Origin: Peptococcaceae bacterium
GTDB taxonomy: Bacteria; Bacillota; DSM-521; Neomoorellales; Neomoorellaceae
Reading direction: 5' to 3'
DNA: 64,000 nt
Assembly: GCA_003509545.1 (NCBI GenBank)
Contig: DOLC01000002.1
Location: forward strand, 27,014 to 91,013
Positions 28,459 through 38,573 of the stretch are shown piece after piece. Under the pieces are notes generated by a model, which searched no databases, was not told where the DNA came from, and saw only the letters and a program-made list of their open reading frames with translations. A program made the translations under genes and the position numbers. The first letter of the stretch is position 1. The number at the start of each line of letters is the position of its first letter.

Positions 28459-28560
28459 CCCCGAAAATAACTTTTCTCCGGGCCGGCATTGTTTTTGCTT
28501 GCATGCCGGCCCGTCCTTCTCATCCTTCTGAGGGTGCCGCGCAGGCGGCCTAGATCTCTA
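28459..28560 (-). repeat. Dispersed ~100-bp structured repeat, family 1, copy 2
   Basis: Very similar to 59292-59408 and 19707-19815. The GCCGGCAT-loop-ATGCCGGC hairpin and the CCGAAAATAA box are conserved. It fills most of the 167-base gap between ftsY and mtaD, which otherwise shows nothing else. Confidence 0.8.
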
Positions 28561-28593
28561 CCCTAACCCACGGGCTCAGGATCGCCGCCCAGA

Positions 28594-29508
28594 TTAGCCG
28601 CCGAACAAGGCCAGGGCAAATTCCCGGGGCCGGAATTCTTCCAGGTCCTCAACGCCCTCGCCCAGGCCCACCAGCTTGACGGGGATCTTCAGCTCATGGG
28701 CGATGGCCAGCACCACCCCACCTTTGGCCGTCCCGTCCAGCTTAGTCAGCACAATACCGGTAACTTCAACGGCGTCGTGGAAGAGGCGGGCCTGGGAGAG
28801 GGCATTCTGCCCGGTAGTGGCATCCAGTACCAGCAACACCTCATGGGGCGCTCCCGCATGCTCCCTGCCGATGACCCGCCGGATTTTTTTCAGCTCTTCC
28901 ATCAAGTTGGTCTTGGTCTGGAGGCGGCCCGCCGTATCCACCAACACCACGTCGGCCCTACGGCTGCGGGCTGCCTGGAGGGCGTCGAACACCACGGCCC
29001 CGGGGTCCGCTCCCGGTTGGTGGCTTATCAGCTCCGCCCCCGCCCGCCGGGCCCAAACGGCCAATTGCTCTGCCGCCGCCGCCCGGAAGGTGTCCGCCGC
29101 CGCCAGGATTACCCGGCTCCCCTTCTGCCGGAAGCGGTAGGCTAATTTCCCGGTGGTTGTAGTCTTACCGGTCCCGTTAACCCCTACCACCAGGATCACG
29201 GTGGGAGGAGAAGGGGCCAGTTGAAGACCGGCCGCCTCATGCTCCATGAGTTTCACCACTTCTTCCTGCAGGAGGGAGCTTAGGGACGCCGGGTCGCCAA
29301 TATTTTCTTTCCTCGCCCGCTGCCGCAACCCTTCCACGAGCTCCAAGGTAGTGGCCACGCCCACGTCGGCCGTAAGCAGAATCTCTTCCAGCTCCTCAAA
29401 AAATTCTTCGTCCAGCCCCCTTTTCCCGGCAAAAAGGTTCTCCAACCGGCCGGCCAGGTTTTCCCTAGTTTTGGTCAGGCTCTGTTTCAGTTTCTTGAGC
29501 AAGTTCAA
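28594..29508 (-). CDS. ftsY: Signal recognition particle receptor FtsY
   Basis: A 304-residue SRP receptor with a short N-terminal region and no long acidic A domain. The N domain spans about 1-85 and the G domain has [15 protein letters not shown] near residue 107, [13 protein letters not shown] near residue 188 and [13 protein letters not shown] near residue 248. It docks ribosome-SRP complexes at the membrane translocon. It follows smc in the usual smc-ftsY order. Confidence 0.96.
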   Translation of the reverse strand: MNLLKKLKQSLTKTRENLAGRLENLFAGKRGLDEEFFEELEEILLTADVGVATTLELVEGLRQRARKENIGDPASLSSLLQEEVVKLMEHEAAGLQLAPSPPTVILVVGVNGTGKTTTTGKLAYRFRQKGSRVILAAADTFRAAAAEQLAVWARRAGAELISHQPGADPGAVVFDALQAARSRRADVVLVDTAGRLQTKTNLMEELKKIRRVIGREHAGAPHEVLLVLDATTGQNALSQARLFHDAVEVTGIVLTKLDGTAKGGVVLAIAHELKIPVKLVGLGEGVEDLEEFRPREFALALFGG

Positions 29509-29528
29509 GGCGCAGCACTTACCTCCCT

Positions 29529-32500
29529 TTAAGCCGAAATCTGTTCCATACGTACGGAAACCAACCGCGATACGCCTTCCTCTTCCATGGTTACGCCGTA
29601 AAGCACATCGGCGGCCTCCATGGTTCCCTGGCGGTGAGAAACCACGATAAATTGAGTATGCTCGGCAAAGGAACGCAAGATGCGGGCAAAGCGCACAACG
29701 TTGGCGTCATCCAGGGCGGTATCGATTTCATCGAAGATGCAAAAGGCCCGGGGCTTCACCTTAAGAAGGGCAAAGATAAAGGCCAGAGCCGTAAGGGCCT
29801 TTTCGCCCCCGGACAGCAGAGCAAGGTGTTGGGACTTCTTACCCGGCGGCCTGGCCATTATCTCCACTCCGGCCTCCAAGAGATTGTCTTCCCCGGTCAC
29901 CACCAGGTCGGCCGAGCCGCCGCCGAACAGCTCGTTAAAGAGAGAGGCAAAGGCCTCCCTTACGGCCTGGAGGGTACTCCCCAACCTCTGGGCCATAAAA
30001 CTATCGATTTCCTGCAAGGCCGTCCGGAGGGTGTCCCTTCCGCCTTCCAGGTCGGCCACCTCGGCGCTCAGCTCCCGGTACCGGCGGCACAGCCTCTCGT
30101 ATTCTTGAATAACCCCGGGATTTACTTCCCCTAACTTCTCCATCTCCGCCTTCAGCCTGGCCTTTGTTTCTCCGGCCCTTTTCATCAGATGGGGCCGGGG
30201 CCGGGCCGCCTTAGCCTGCCAATTCGGCCCGTAAAGGGCGGTTAGTTCCCGGTAGCCGCTTTCCAGGGCCGCTTCCAGCCGCGCCAGGCCGATCTCTTCC
30301 CGCTGCAACCTGTTGCCGAGGGACCGGAGCTGCCGGGACACTTCTTCCCTTCGGGCCAGCAGCCGGTCCCGTTCCTCCTGGATCTTCCGTACGGCCGCCT
30401 CCTGCTCCCTCAGGGAGGCCTCCAGCCGGGCGCAAGAAGCGGAGAGCCCTGCAAGGCTTTTTTCCAGGTCTTTTTGCCTTTCCTCTAGGCTGCGGACCGT
30501 CCTCCCCTCCTCGTCGCGGCGGGCCCGGAGCTCCTCACCCCTGCGCTCCAGGGTCTCTAAACGCCTAGCCAGGGAGCTAAGATTGGCCTCCAACTCCCGG
30601 GCCGTTACCTTTATGGTTTCCAACCGGCTGCGGCTGCTTGCCAGCACCTGTTGCTGCTGCCGCAGGGTTTCCTCCAGTCGGGCCAACTCCTGCTGTCGGG
30701 AATCTAACTCCCCCCTCACCGCCTGCCGCCTGGCCTCAAGGGATGCCAGGCGGTCCTCCAGGGTTTTCTCCTTCTCGGCGGCCTCTCGGGACCCCAGGAC
30801 CAGCTCGTCCAGCTCCCTGCGCCTTTCTTCTATTTTCTCCTTTAAACTCCTGCATTCCTCCCCGCCGTCGCTTAATCTCTGCACGAGAAGGTGAATCTTA
30901 CTCCCCACCCCCTCGATCTCCCGTTCCACCCTTACCAGGCGGCCACGGCTCTCTTCCAAGGTGGAGAGCTTTTCCTTTTCCTCCTGCCCCAAGGAGGTTA
31001 ACTCCGCCTCTACTTCCTCCAGTTCCTGTTCCCAGCGCCTGGCTTCGGCCGTCTGCCACAGGATACCCCTACGTTTATGGGAGGATCCCCCGGTGATGGG
31101 CCCCCGAGGATGGATCAGATCCCCGTCCAAGGTGACCAGCCGCAAGGGGTTCCTTAAACGAGGCGCCAGGGCCAGGGCCTGTTTCAGCTCCTTCACCACA
31201 ATAGTCTGCCCCAAAAGGTACTGGATGGCAGGCCGCAGATCCGGAGTATACTGGACCAGATCCGCAGCCACTCCCAACACGCCGTCCTCCTCCAGAATCC
31301 ACCTAAACACCGCCGGCAGCGGGCGCCCCGTCAGCCATTCCAAAGGCAGGAAGGTCGCCCTTCCCCGCCCCGTCTCCTTCAAGAACTTGATGGCCGCCTC
31401 GGCGTCACGGGCCGTGCGCACCAGTATGTTTTGGGCGGCCGCCCCCAAGGCCATGTCCAGGGCTTTCTCCAGGCCGGCCGGCACGGTTATTTTCTCGGCC
31501 ACCATCCCGACGATCGCCGCCTTGAGCCGGCCCTCCTCGGCGGCCGCCAGTACCGCCCTCACCCCTTCTCCGAGGGTTCCCCCCTCCCTGCGGGCCTGGC
31601 GCAAAACCTCCACGTGGGCGGCAGCCTTGTGACGCCGCTCTTCCGCCGCCCTTACACGTCCCCTTAAGGCCCTGAGCTCCCCTTCGCACCAGTCCACATC
31701 GCCGGCCAGGGTTTGTTTTTCCGCCTCGAGGGCCCCGAGGCGGTCTTGCAAAGTTTTTAGCTCCTCCCGCCAGGCGGCCATTTGCTCTTCCAGCCGCCGA
31801 TGGCGGCCCTCCAGCTCCTTTAGCTCCCTTTCCCTGGTGCCTAAATCGCGCTTTTCCAGACCGCGGCGCTCATCCAGCCTGGCCCTCTCGTCCCTTAAGG
31901 CCGCCATGGCCTCCTCTATCCGGACCAGTTCCCGGCGCAACCGGGCGATGCCTTCCCCTTCTCTATTCTTCTGAACGGCAAGTTCCTCTATCGTACCTTC
32001 CAGACGGGATATCTCCCCCTGTAGCTCCCCTTCTTCCCGGCCGATATCCTCCAGGCGCCGCCTAACCCTCTCCTGCTCCCCGGACAGGGCGGAATATTCC
32101 TCTTCCAAGGAGGCCGCCTCGCGGGTATATTCGTCCAATCTGGCGGTCAGGGCCGTGAGCTTCTCCGAAAGCCACTTTTGCTCTGCCCGAAACTGCTCCA
32201 ACCGGGCGTTCGCTTCCCGGAGTTCGCGCTCGAGGGAATGCTTCCGGGCCACGGCTTCATCTATCTCGCAGCCCTTGCCCTCCAAGGCTGCGGTTATTCC
32301 TTCTTCTTCTCGGGCAAGGTCGGCGAGTTTTTCCTCCCAAAGTTCTTTCCGTCTGGCGCTCTCCTCCCGCCGGGCCGCCAGGCCCCGCAAGGCGGCCGCC
32401 CGTTGCATAAGTTCGACGAGTTGAAGGACCTGCTGCAGCTTAAGGTATCTCCGGGCGCGGCCAGCCTCCTCCTCCAGGGGGTCCAGCTGTAACCGGAGCT

Positions 32501-33089
32501 CCTGGAGAATATCCTTCAGGCGCACGAGGTTCTGCTCGGTTTCCGCCAGCTTTTTCAACACCTGTTCCTTGCGCCAGCGATACCGGCTGATGCCCGCCAC
32601 CTCTTCTAAGAAGACACGCCTTTCTTGCGGGTGGGCAGTAAGGATTTCTTCCAGCCTCCCCTGTCCTATAATGGCGAACTTTTCCTTGCCGGCCCCTGTA
32701 TCGAGAAACAGCTCTTGAATGTCCCGGAGGCGGCAGGGGGTCTTATTCAGCTTGTACTCGCTCTCTCCCGAACGCGTCAGGCGCCGTGTAACGGCAACTT
32801 CGGGAAAGTCCAGGGGCAGACCGCCGTCGCCGTTATCCAGGGTGAGGGTGACTTCGGCCAGACCCACCGGCCGGCGCTTTTCGCTGCCGGCAAAGATGAC
32901 ATCCTCCATATAAACTCCCCGGAGGACCCTGGCGCTCTGCTCACCCAGTACCCAAGCGATGGCGTCCACTATGTTGCTCTTCCCGCTGCCGTTGGGCCCT
33001 ACAATACAAGTAATACCGGGCTCGAAATCCAGGCGGGTCCTGTCTACGAAGGTCTTAAAACCCTGCATCTCCAAGGTCTTGAGGAACAA
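29529..33089 (-). CDS. smc: Chromosome segregation protein SMC
   Basis: A 1186-residue SMC ATPase. The Walker [14 protein letters not shown] sits near residue 33, two long coiled coils flank a hinge near residues 510-670, and the ABC signature [12 protein letters not shown] with Walker [14 protein letters not shown] lies in the last 100 residues. It condenses and segregates the chromosome with ScpA and ScpB. I choose TTG 33089, downstream of GGAGGTAAAGG, because it gives the standard [13 protein letters not shown] beginning; an ATG six codons upstream lies within that ribosome site. Confidence 0.97.
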   Translation of the reverse strand: MFLKTLEMQGFKTFVDRTRLDFEPGITCIVGPNGSGKSNIVDAIAWVLGEQSARVLRGVYMEDVIFAGSEKRRPVGLAEVTLTLDNGDGGLPLDFPEVAVTRRLTRSGESEYKLNKTPCRLRDIQELFLDTGAGKEKFAIIGQGRLEEILTAHPQERRVFLEEVAGISRYRWRKEQVLKKLAETEQNLVRLKDILQELRLQLDPLEEEAGRARRYLKLQQVLQLVELMQRAAALRGLAARREESARRKELWEEKLADLAREEEGITAALEGKGCEIDEAVARKHSLERELREANARLEQFRAEQKWLSEKLTALTARLDEYTREAASLEEEYSALSGEQERVRRRLEDIGREEGELQGEISRLEGTIEELAVQKNREGEGIARLRRELVRIEEAMAALRDERARLDERRGLEKRDLGTRERELKELEGRHRRLEEQMAAWREELKTLQDRLGALEAEKQTLAGDVDWCEGELRALRGRVRAAEERRHKAAAHVEVLRQARREGGTLGEGVRAVLAAAEEGRLKAAIVGMVAEKITVPAGLEKALDMALGAAAQNILVRTARDAEAAIKFLKETGRGRATFLPLEWLTGRPLPAVFRWILEEDGVLGVAADLVQYTPDLRPAIQYLLGQTIVVKELKQALALAPRLRNPLRLVTLDGDLIHPRGPITGGSSHKRRGILWQTAEARRWEQELEEVEAELTSLGQEEKEKLSTLEESRGRLVRVEREIEGVGSKIHLLVQRLSDGGEECRSLKEKIEERRRELDELVLGSREAAEKEKTLEDRLASLEARRQAVRGELDSRQQELARLEETLRQQQQVLASSRSRLETIKVTARELEANLSSLARRLETLERRGEELRARRDEEGRTVRSLEERQKDLEKSLAGLSASCARLEASLREQEAAVRKIQEERDRLLARREEVSRQLRSLGNRLQREEIGLARLEAALESGYRELTALYGPNWQAKAARPRPHLMKRAGETKARLKAEMEKLGEVNPGVIQEYERLCRRYRELSAEVADLEGGRDTLRTALQEIDSFMAQRLGSTLQAVREAFASLFNELFGGGSADLVVTGEDNLLEAGVEIMARPPGKKSQHLALLSGGEKALTALAFIFALLKVKPRAFCIFDEIDTALDDANVVRFARILRSFAEHTQFIVVSHRQGTMEAADVLYGVTMEEEGVSRLVSVRMEQISA

Positions 33090-33113
33090 AAGTACCTTTA
33101 CCTCCATAAAAGA

Positions 33114-33136
33114 AACTGCTCCTCCTTAGAGCAGTT
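33114..33136 (-). terminator. Intrinsic terminator or attenuator between spoVS and smc
   Basis: An 8-bp perfect stem (33114-33121 with 33129-33136, 7-base loop) is followed on the minus strand by TCTTTT. It lies just before the smc ribosome site, so it could end spoVS transcripts or limit read-through into smc. Confidence 0.6.
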
Positions 33137-33177
33137 CCCTCGTGCTGATATACCGCTGATTTTACACCTAACCGAGG

Positions 33178-33438
33178 TTACCTAGGTTCTACAATAAATC
33201 TTATGGCCGTTCGGGTCTCGCCGTCAATATTGATTTCGGTAAAGGCAGGGATCATCACCAAATCGATGCCGTTGGGGGCGATGAAACCGCGGGCTATGGC
33301 AATAGCCTTTACGGCTTGGTTCACCGCACCGGCGCCTACCGCCTGGATCTCGGCCCTGCCGTATTGGCGGAAGACGGCTGCCAGGGCGCCTGCTACGGCC
33401 TTGGGGTTAGATTGAGCCGATACCTTTAGTACCTCCAT
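33178..33438 (-). CDS. spoVS: Stage V sporulation protein S
   Basis: An 86-residue protein matching SpoVS closely: MEVLKVSAQSNPKAVAGALA at the start, QAVGAGAVNQAVKAIAIARG near residue 37 and a C-terminal IDGETRTAIRFIVEP strand. SpoVS is a small Alba-like nucleic-acid-binding protein that affects sporulation timing. GGAGGAGG precedes the ATG. In B. subtilis spoVS is far from smc-rnc; here it lies between them. Confidence 0.95.
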   Translation of the reverse strand: MEVLKVSAQSNPKAVAGALAAVFRQYGRAEIQAVGAGAVNQAVKAIAIARGFIAPNGIDLVMIPAFTEINIDGETRTAIRFIVEPR

Positions 33439-33546
33439 GGTCCTCCTCCCTTGACCGGTGTTCTGTTTTCCTCCATGCGGTCGGTTTCCTTTACTCCTGT
33501 CAGCATTTCTCTAAAAAGTTATTAAAATATTATTTCGACGCAGGAG

Positions 33547-34296
33547 TTACAAATCCTTCCTTGGGTCAAGGTAATCAGCAAGGAGGAGGGATATATCTTC
33601 TCCGGCTTGAAGTCTGGACAAGGCGGCCCGGGCAGCCTCTTGTTCCGCCTCTTTTTTGCTCCGACCCTCGCCCGTGGCCAGGAGCTTGGCGCGGTAGAAC
33701 ACCCCGGCTCTGAATTGTTTGGCATGGTCCGGTCCCCACTGGTCCAAAATCTTGTAACTTACGTTCGCCGTGCCCCTCTTTTGCACCCATTCTTGCAGCT
33801 TGGTTTTGAAGTCCAGCACCCTGCGGCCGTCCAATTCCTTGACCCTTTCCCCGAACAACCGCCGCACCAGTTCCTTAACCTCCGCCAGGCCGGCCGCCAG
33901 GTACAGGCTCCCTACGACCGCTTCCAGGGCGTCGGCCAAATTGGAGGGGCGGTGGCGGCCCCCGCTTTGTTCCTCGCCGTGGCCCAGCAAGAGAAATTCT
34001 CCCAGCCCCAGCCTCTCGGCCGCCTGGGCCAGGCTGGCCTCGCAAACCAGGGCGGCCCGGAGACGCGTCAGATCCCCTTCGGGCAAGGAGGGGAACTCCC
34101 GGAACAAAAATTCTGCCACGGCCAGGCCTAAGACGGCGTCGCCCAAAAATTCCAGCCGCTGGTTGTGGGCCGGTAGATTATGTTCAAAGGCATAAGTAGG
34201 ATGGGTCAAGGCCAAATTTAGTAGTTCCAGGTCCCGTACCTGTAAGCCCAGCCTCTGTACAAGAAGCTCCAGTTTGCGGCATCTATCGGCATTCAT
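33547..34296 (-). CDS. rnc: Ribonuclease III
   Basis: A 249-residue double-strand-specific ribonuclease. The catalytic signature NQRLEFLGDAVLGLAVAEFLF is near residue 45, and the second acidic site lies in LADALEAVVGSLYLAAG near residue 120. The C-terminal double-stranded RNA-binding domain spans about 165-240 (KTKLQEWVQKRG through the GRSKKEAEQEAARAAL helix). ATG 34296 is preceded by GAGGTGG. It lies between fabF and smc as in other Firmicutes. Confidence 0.96.
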   Translation of the reverse strand: MNADRCRKLELLVQRLGLQVRDLELLNLALTHPTYAFEHNLPAHNQRLEFLGDAVLGLAVAEFLFREFPSLPEGDLTRLRAALVCEASLAQAAERLGLGEFLLLGHGEEQSGGRHRPSNLADALEAVVGSLYLAAGLAEVKELVRRLFGERVKELDGRRVLDFKTKLQEWVQKRGTANVSYKILDQWGPDHAKQFRAGVFYRAKLLATGEGRSKKEAEQEAARAALSRLQAGEDISLLLADYLDPRKDL

Positions 34297-34314
34297 CTGC
34301 GCCACCTCGAAGGT

Positions 34315-35556
34315 TTATTCCTCCATACGCTTCAATAAAACAACGGCGTTGTGGCCGCCGAAGCCAAAGGAATTGGAAAGGGCGGCCCTCACTTCCTGCT
34401 GCCGCGCCTGGTTGGGCACGTAATCCAGGTCGCAGTCCGGATCTGGATCTTCATAATTAATGGTGGGAGGAATAATACCTTCATAAATGGTAAGGGCAGT
34501 AGCCACCAGTTCTACGGCCCCGGCCGCCCCCAGCAAATGGCCGATCATAGACTTGATAGAGCTCACGGCCAGCCTATAGGCATGGGAGCCGAATACCTTC
34601 TTGATGGCCAGGGTTTCAATACGGTCGTTGAGCTCCGTGGAAGTCCCATGGGCGTTAATGTAGTCCACGTCCTCGGGCCGCAAATCCCCGTCCGCCAGCG
34701 CCAGGGCCATGGCTCGGGCCGCCCCTTCGCCTTCCGGCTCGGGGGCCGTTATATGGTAAGCGTCGGCCGTACAACCGTAACCCGCAACTTCGGCGTAAAT
34801 CCTTGCCCCGCGCGCCCGGGCGTGTTCAAGGGTTTCAAGGATGAGGACTCCCGCCCCTTCCCCCAGAACGAAACCGTCCCTCTGGCGGTCGAAGGGGCGG
34901 CTGGCCGCCTGCGGGACCTCGTTACGGGTAGAAAGGGCCTTCATGGCGCCAAAACCCGCCAGAGCCAGAGGTGTGACGCTGGCCTCGCTCCCGCCGGTAA
35001 TGACGATCTCCGCCTCTCCCCTCTGTAAGACCCGTAGGGCTTCTCCCACGGCGTTGGTCCCCGAGGCGCAAGCGGTATTTATGGTAAAATTATTCCCCCG
35101 GGCGCCCAAATGAATGGCAATCTGCCCGGCACCCATATTGGCTGTCATCATGGGCACAAAGAAGGGACTGACGCGGCCGGGACCCTTTTCCAGCAGGGTA
35201 CGGCTCTGGGCTTCAAAGGTCTCCATACCGCCGATGCCGGTGGCGAAAACTACTCCCACCCGCCAGGGGTCCACCCGTTCCATATCCAACCCGGCGTCCT
35301 GCCAGGCCATCTTAGCCGCCGCCACCGCGTATTGGCTGTAGCGGTCCATACGTTTAGCCTCTTTCCGGTCCAGAAAGGGGCCGGGATCAAACCCGCGCAC
35401 TTCGGCGGCAATACGGGTGGGCATCTCGTCGGCATCGAAGCGGGTTATGGGACCGATGCCCGATACCCCCGCCTTAAGGGCCTGCCAGAAGCTGTCCTTA
35501 TCGTTACCGACCGGTGAAATCACTCCCAGGCCGGTGATGACTACCCGTTTGCGCAA
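34315..35556 (-). CDS. fabF: 3-oxoacyl-ACP synthase II
   Basis: A 413-residue condensing enzyme that elongates acyl-ACP with malonyl-ACP. The catalytic triad is visible: cysteine in NTACASGTNAVGEA near residue 163, histidine in NAHGTSTELNDR near residue 305 and histidine in SIKSMIGHLLGAAG near residue 338. TTG 35556 has GAGGGAG a few bases upstream and yields RKRVVITGLGVISPVG, the standard start. The longer frame runs into the acpP-fabF hairpin. Confidence 0.96.
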   Translation of the reverse strand: MRKRVVITGLGVISPVGNDKDSFWQALKAGVSGIGPITRFDADEMPTRIAAEVRGFDPGPFLDRKEAKRMDRYSQYAVAAAKMAWQDAGLDMERVDPWRVGVVFATGIGGMETFEAQSRTLLEKGPGRVSPFFVPMMTANMGAGQIAIHLGARGNNFTINTACASGTNAVGEALRVLQRGEAEIVITGGSEASVTPLALAGFGAMKALSTRNEVPQAASRPFDRQRDGFVLGEGAGVLILETLEHARARGARIYAEVAGYGCTADAYHITAPEPEGEGAARAMALALADGDLRPEDVDYINAHGTSTELNDRIETLAIKKVFGSHAYRLAVSSIKSMIGHLLGAAGAVELVATALTIYEGIIPPTINYEDPDPDCDLDYVPNQARQQEVRAALSNSFGFGGHNAVVLLKRMEE

Positions 35557-35588
35557 GGGCTCTCCCTCGACTTTCTTACCAAGGATTT

Positions 35589-35621
35589 GTTGCTGCAGGG
35601 GTAACTCCGCCCTGCAGCAAC
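35589..35621 (-). terminator. Strong hairpin between acpP and fabF
   Basis: A perfect 12-bp inverted repeat (35589-35600 with 35610-35621, 9-base loop) follows the acpP stop by a few bases. No U tract follows on the minus strand, so it is more likely an mRNA 3'-stabilising or attenuating element that lets acpP be expressed above its neighbours. Confidence 0.6.
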
Positions 35622-35629
35622 TCCGAGGC

Positions 35630-35863
35630 CTACTTGGCACGTTCCTTAATATATTCCACCGCGGCCTTTATGGTAGTTAGCTTTTCGGCATCCTCATCGG
35701 GGATCTCGATATCGAACTCCTCTTCCAGGGCCATGATGAGTTCCACAATATCCAGGGAATCCGCATTGAGATCCTCGAAGGAAGTGTCCATGTTAATCTC
35801 TTCTTCCTCCACTCCTAATTGCTCGGCTACAATACTCCTGACTTTGTTAAAAATGTTGTCCAC
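35630..35863 (-). CDS. acpP: Acyl carrier protein
   Basis: A 77-residue acidic carrier. The phosphopantetheine attachment serine is in [13 protein letters not shown] near residue 36. It carries growing acyl chains for FabH, FabF, FabG and FabK and the donor acyl groups for PlsX. It starts at GTG 35863 after a strong AAGGAGGTGAGG and is followed by a 12-bp hairpin. Confidence 0.97.
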   Translation of the reverse strand: MDNIFNKVRSIVAEQLGVEEEEINMDTSFEDLNADSLDIVELIMALEEEFDIEIPDEDAEKLTTIKAAVEYIKERAK

Positions 35864-35905
35864 TTACCTCACCTCCTTCCCCGTCCTGCCGAGGCCTTAA
35901 GAAAT

Positions 35906-36649
35906 CTATATGGTAAGCCCGCCATCCACCACAATAACCTGCCCGGTGATATAGCGGGCAGCAGGCGAAGCCAAAAAGACCACCACCTCCGCTACTTCCT
36001 CAGGGGAGCCGGGCCTGCCCAGGGGAATCCTCTCCAGGAAGGACCGGCGGCTTTCCTCCGGGAGCCCGCCGGTCATGTCGGTGCTGATGAAGCCGGGGGC
36101 CACGGCGTTGACAAGAATGCCGCGGGAAGCCACCTCTTTGGCCAGGGACTTGGTCAGGCCTATAATTCCGGCCTTGGCCGCCGCGTAGTTGGCCTGCCCC
36201 GCGTTCCCCGTCAAACCCACCACTGAAGTAATATTAATAATACGGCCCGCCTTCTGCCGCAGCATAGGTCTCAAGGCCGCCTGACAGCAAAAGAACACCC
36301 CCGTCAAATTGGTATGCAGGACGGCTTCCCACTCTTCCTCCTTCATACGCAGGGAAACATTATCCCGGGTAATACCCGCATTGTTTACGAGAACGTCCAG
36401 CCGTCCAAAGGCTTCAAGGGTTCCCTCTACTAAAGCCCGGGCTGTTTCCGGGCGGGATACATCCCCCTGCCAGGCCAGGGCCTCGCCGCCCTGTTCCCGC
36501 ACGAGGTCCACCACCTCGCGAGCCTCCCTTTCGCGGCTTAAGTAGTTCACCACCACCTTAGCTCCGGCCCTGGATAGCGCCAGAGCCGTAGCCCGCCCTA
36601 TACCCCGCGAGCCCCCCGTCACCACGGCCACCTGTCCCGCCAACTCCAT
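35906..36649 (-). CDS. fabG: 3-oxoacyl-ACP reductase
   Basis: A 247-residue short-chain dehydrogenase. The NADPH-binding [12 protein letters not shown] is near residue 12, NNAGITRDN near residue 88, the catalytic serine in INITSVVG near residue 140, and the YxxxK pair in [11 protein letters not shown] near residue 153. It reduces 3-oxoacyl-ACP in the elongation cycle. It directly follows fabD. Confidence 0.96.
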   Translation of the reverse strand: MELAGQVAVVTGGSRGIGRATALALSRAGAKVVVNYLSREREAREVVDLVREQGGEALAWQGDVSRPETARALVEGTLEAFGRLDVLVNNAGITRDNVSLRMKEEEWEAVLHTNLTGVFFCCQAALRPMLRQKAGRIINITSVVGLTGNAGQANYAAAKAGIIGLTKSLAKEVASRGILVNAVAPGFISTDMTGGLPEESRRSFLERIPLGRPGSPEEVAEVVVFLASPAARYITGQVIVVDGGLTI

Positions 36650-36650
36650 T

Positions 36651-37592
36651 TTACATGCCCTCCCGTAAAAGCGCCAGGGTCTTGTTGAGGGTATCGGGAT
36701 CTTCCACCCGCGTTACCGTAACCTGGGGAGCAATCCGGCGGATGAGGCCGCTCAAAACGCTGCCGGGACCCACTTCCACAAAAAACCCGTAGCCGTCCTG
36801 GACCAGCCTCTCTATAGTTTCTTCCCAGCGTACGGGCCGCGCCACCTGCTCCACCAGGCCGGTAGGTATCTCCCCCGCGCCCTTAATATAATCCGCGCTC
36901 ACATTGGCCACAACCGGGATCCGGGGATCGGCCACCTCCACCTCGCACAACACGCCTTTCAGGCCCTCGGCCGCCGGCTCCATGAGGGAAGAATGGAAGG
37001 GCCCGCCGACCTTGAGGGGGACCACCCTCCTCGCCCCGGCCTTCCCGGCCAATTCTGCCGCCTCTTTCAATCCTTCCTTTTCCCCGGCGATGACCACCTG
37101 ACCCGGGGCATTGAAATTGGCAGGCTCTACCAACCCCGCCTTTACCCGGCGGCAGATCTCCTCCACCTGGCGGGAATCAAGGCCCAAAACGGCCGCCATG
37201 CCCCCCTTGCCGTGTTCGCAGGCTGCAGCCATCAGCCGTCCCCGGCGGTCTACCACCCGCAGGGCATCGGCGAAGGTGAGGCTTCCGGCCGCCACTAAGG
37301 CCGCATATTCCCCCAGGCTATGCCCGGCCGCGGCCGCCGGCTTCACCCCCTGCTCCAGGAGAACCCGCAAGCACGCCACCTCTACCGCCAGGAGGGCCGG
37401 TTGGGTGACCTCGGTGCGGGCCAATTCTTCTTCCGGCCCCTCAAAACACAGCCGGGTTATCGGCCGACCCAAAACGGTGTCTGCCTCGGCGAGGGTATCG
37501 GCGGCCACCGTAAATTTTTCTGCCAGTTCCTTGCCCATTCCCACGTATTGAGAACCCTGGCCGGGAAAGACGAACACCGGTCCCTTTCCCAC
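36651..37592 (-). CDS. fabD: Malonyl-CoA:ACP transacylase
   Basis: A 313-residue transacylase that loads malonyl groups on ACP. It begins [14 protein letters not shown] near residue 6 and has the nucleophile serine in [16 protein letters not shown] near residue 92, with the catalytic histidine in GGPFHSSLM near residue 201. It lies between fabK and fabG with almost no spacers. Confidence 0.96.
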   Translation of the reverse strand: MGKGPVFVFPGQGSQYVGMGKELAEKFTVAADTLAEADTVLGRPITRLCFEGPEEELARTEVTQPALLAVEVACLRVLLEQGVKPAAAAGHSLGEYAALVAAGSLTFADALRVVDRRGRLMAAACEHGKGGMAAVLGLDSRQVEEICRRVKAGLVEPANFNAPGQVVIAGEKEGLKEAAELAGKAGARRVVPLKVGGPFHSSLMEPAAEGLKGVLCEVEVADPRIPVVANVSADYIKGAGEIPTGLVEQVARPVRWEETIERLVQDGYGFFVEVGPGSVLSGLIRRIAPQVTVTRVEDPDTLNKTLALLREGM

Positions 37593-37609
37593 AGCTTCAA
37601 CCCCCTTAA

Positions 37610-38554
37610 TTACAGCCCGGCCAACTTCCCCAGACGGACCATCACTTCTTGGGCCTCGGCCATTATCTCTTCCAGTATGGCCCTCGCCGGCTTAATTTCC
37701 TTTACCAGGGCGGCTATCTGGCCGGCCATGACGGATCCGTACTCCACATCGCCGTCCACGGCCGCCGCTCTGAGTTTGCCGGCCCCCAATTTGTCCATCT
37801 CCTCCCAGCTCGCCCCCCGGGTCGCCAGCTCCTCGAACTGTCGGGCCAGTTTATTGCGGAGAATCCGCACGTAATGACCCCGGGCGCCGGTAACCACCGT
37901 GTCGCGGTCGCCGGCCTTAAGGACGGCTTCCTTGTAGTTGGAGTGTACCGTGCACTCCGCAGCGCAGATAAAACGGGTTCCCATCTGAACTCCCTGGGCC
38001 CCCAGGGCCAGGGCGGCGGCCACCCCCCGACCGTCGGCAATGCCACCGGCAGCAATGACCGGGATGCTCACGGCATCTACAATCTGGGGTACCAGGGCCA
38101 TAGTGGTAATTTCGCCTATGTGGCCTCCGCATTCCATGCCCTCGGCGATAAGGGCATCTACTCCCAGGCGCTCCAGGCGTTTGGCCAGGGCTACCGAGGC
38201 CACCACCGGGATCACCTTAATACCGGCTTCCTTCAGCCGGAGAAGGTGTTTGCCGGGATTCCCGGCTCCCGTGGTTACCACCGGTACCTTTTCTTCCACC
38301 ACCACACCCACCAACTCTTCTATGTACGGGGACATATAATACAGGTTAACACCAAAGGGGCGGTCGGTGCGTTCCTTTACTTTGCGGATTTCCCCGCGGA
38401 GCCATTCGGGCGGAGCATTCCCGGCTCCGATAATCCCCAGCCCCCCCGCCGCCGAAACCGCGGCCGCCAGCTCGCCGGTAGCCACCCAGGCCATGCCGCC
38501 CTGCAAGATGGGGTAAGAGATCTTCAGGAGTTCACAGACAGGTGTACGCCACAT
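37610..38554 (-). CDS. fabK: Enoyl-ACP reductase II (FabK, FMN-dependent)
   Basis: A 314-residue FMN-dependent enoyl-ACP reductase of the nitronate-monooxygenase-like fold. PILQGGMAWVATGELAAAVS begins near residue 15, EGMECGGHIGE is near residue 138 and the FMN phosphate loop VIAAGGIADGRGVAAALALGA near residue 165. It performs the last step of each elongation cycle and replaces FabI. The position between fabH and fabD supports FabK rather than a nitronate monooxygenase. FabK enzymes are intrinsically triclosan-insensitive; no claim is made for this strain. Confidence 0.93.
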   Translation of the reverse strand: MWRTPVCELLKISYPILQGGMAWVATGELAAAVSAAGGLGIIGAGNAPPEWLRGEIRKVKERTDRPFGVNLYYMSPYIEELVGVVVEEKVPVVTTGAGNPGKHLLRLKEAGIKVIPVVASVALAKRLERLGVDALIAEGMECGGHIGEITTMALVPQIVDAVSIPVIAAGGIADGRGVAAALALGAQGVQMGTRFICAAECTVHSNYKEAVLKAGDRDTVVTGARGHYVRILRNKLARQFEELATRGASWEEMDKLGAGKLRAAAVDGDVEYGSVMAGQIAALVKEIKPARAILEEIMAEAQEVMVRLGKLAGL

Positions 38555-38573
38555 GACACTGCAAACCTCCCCC

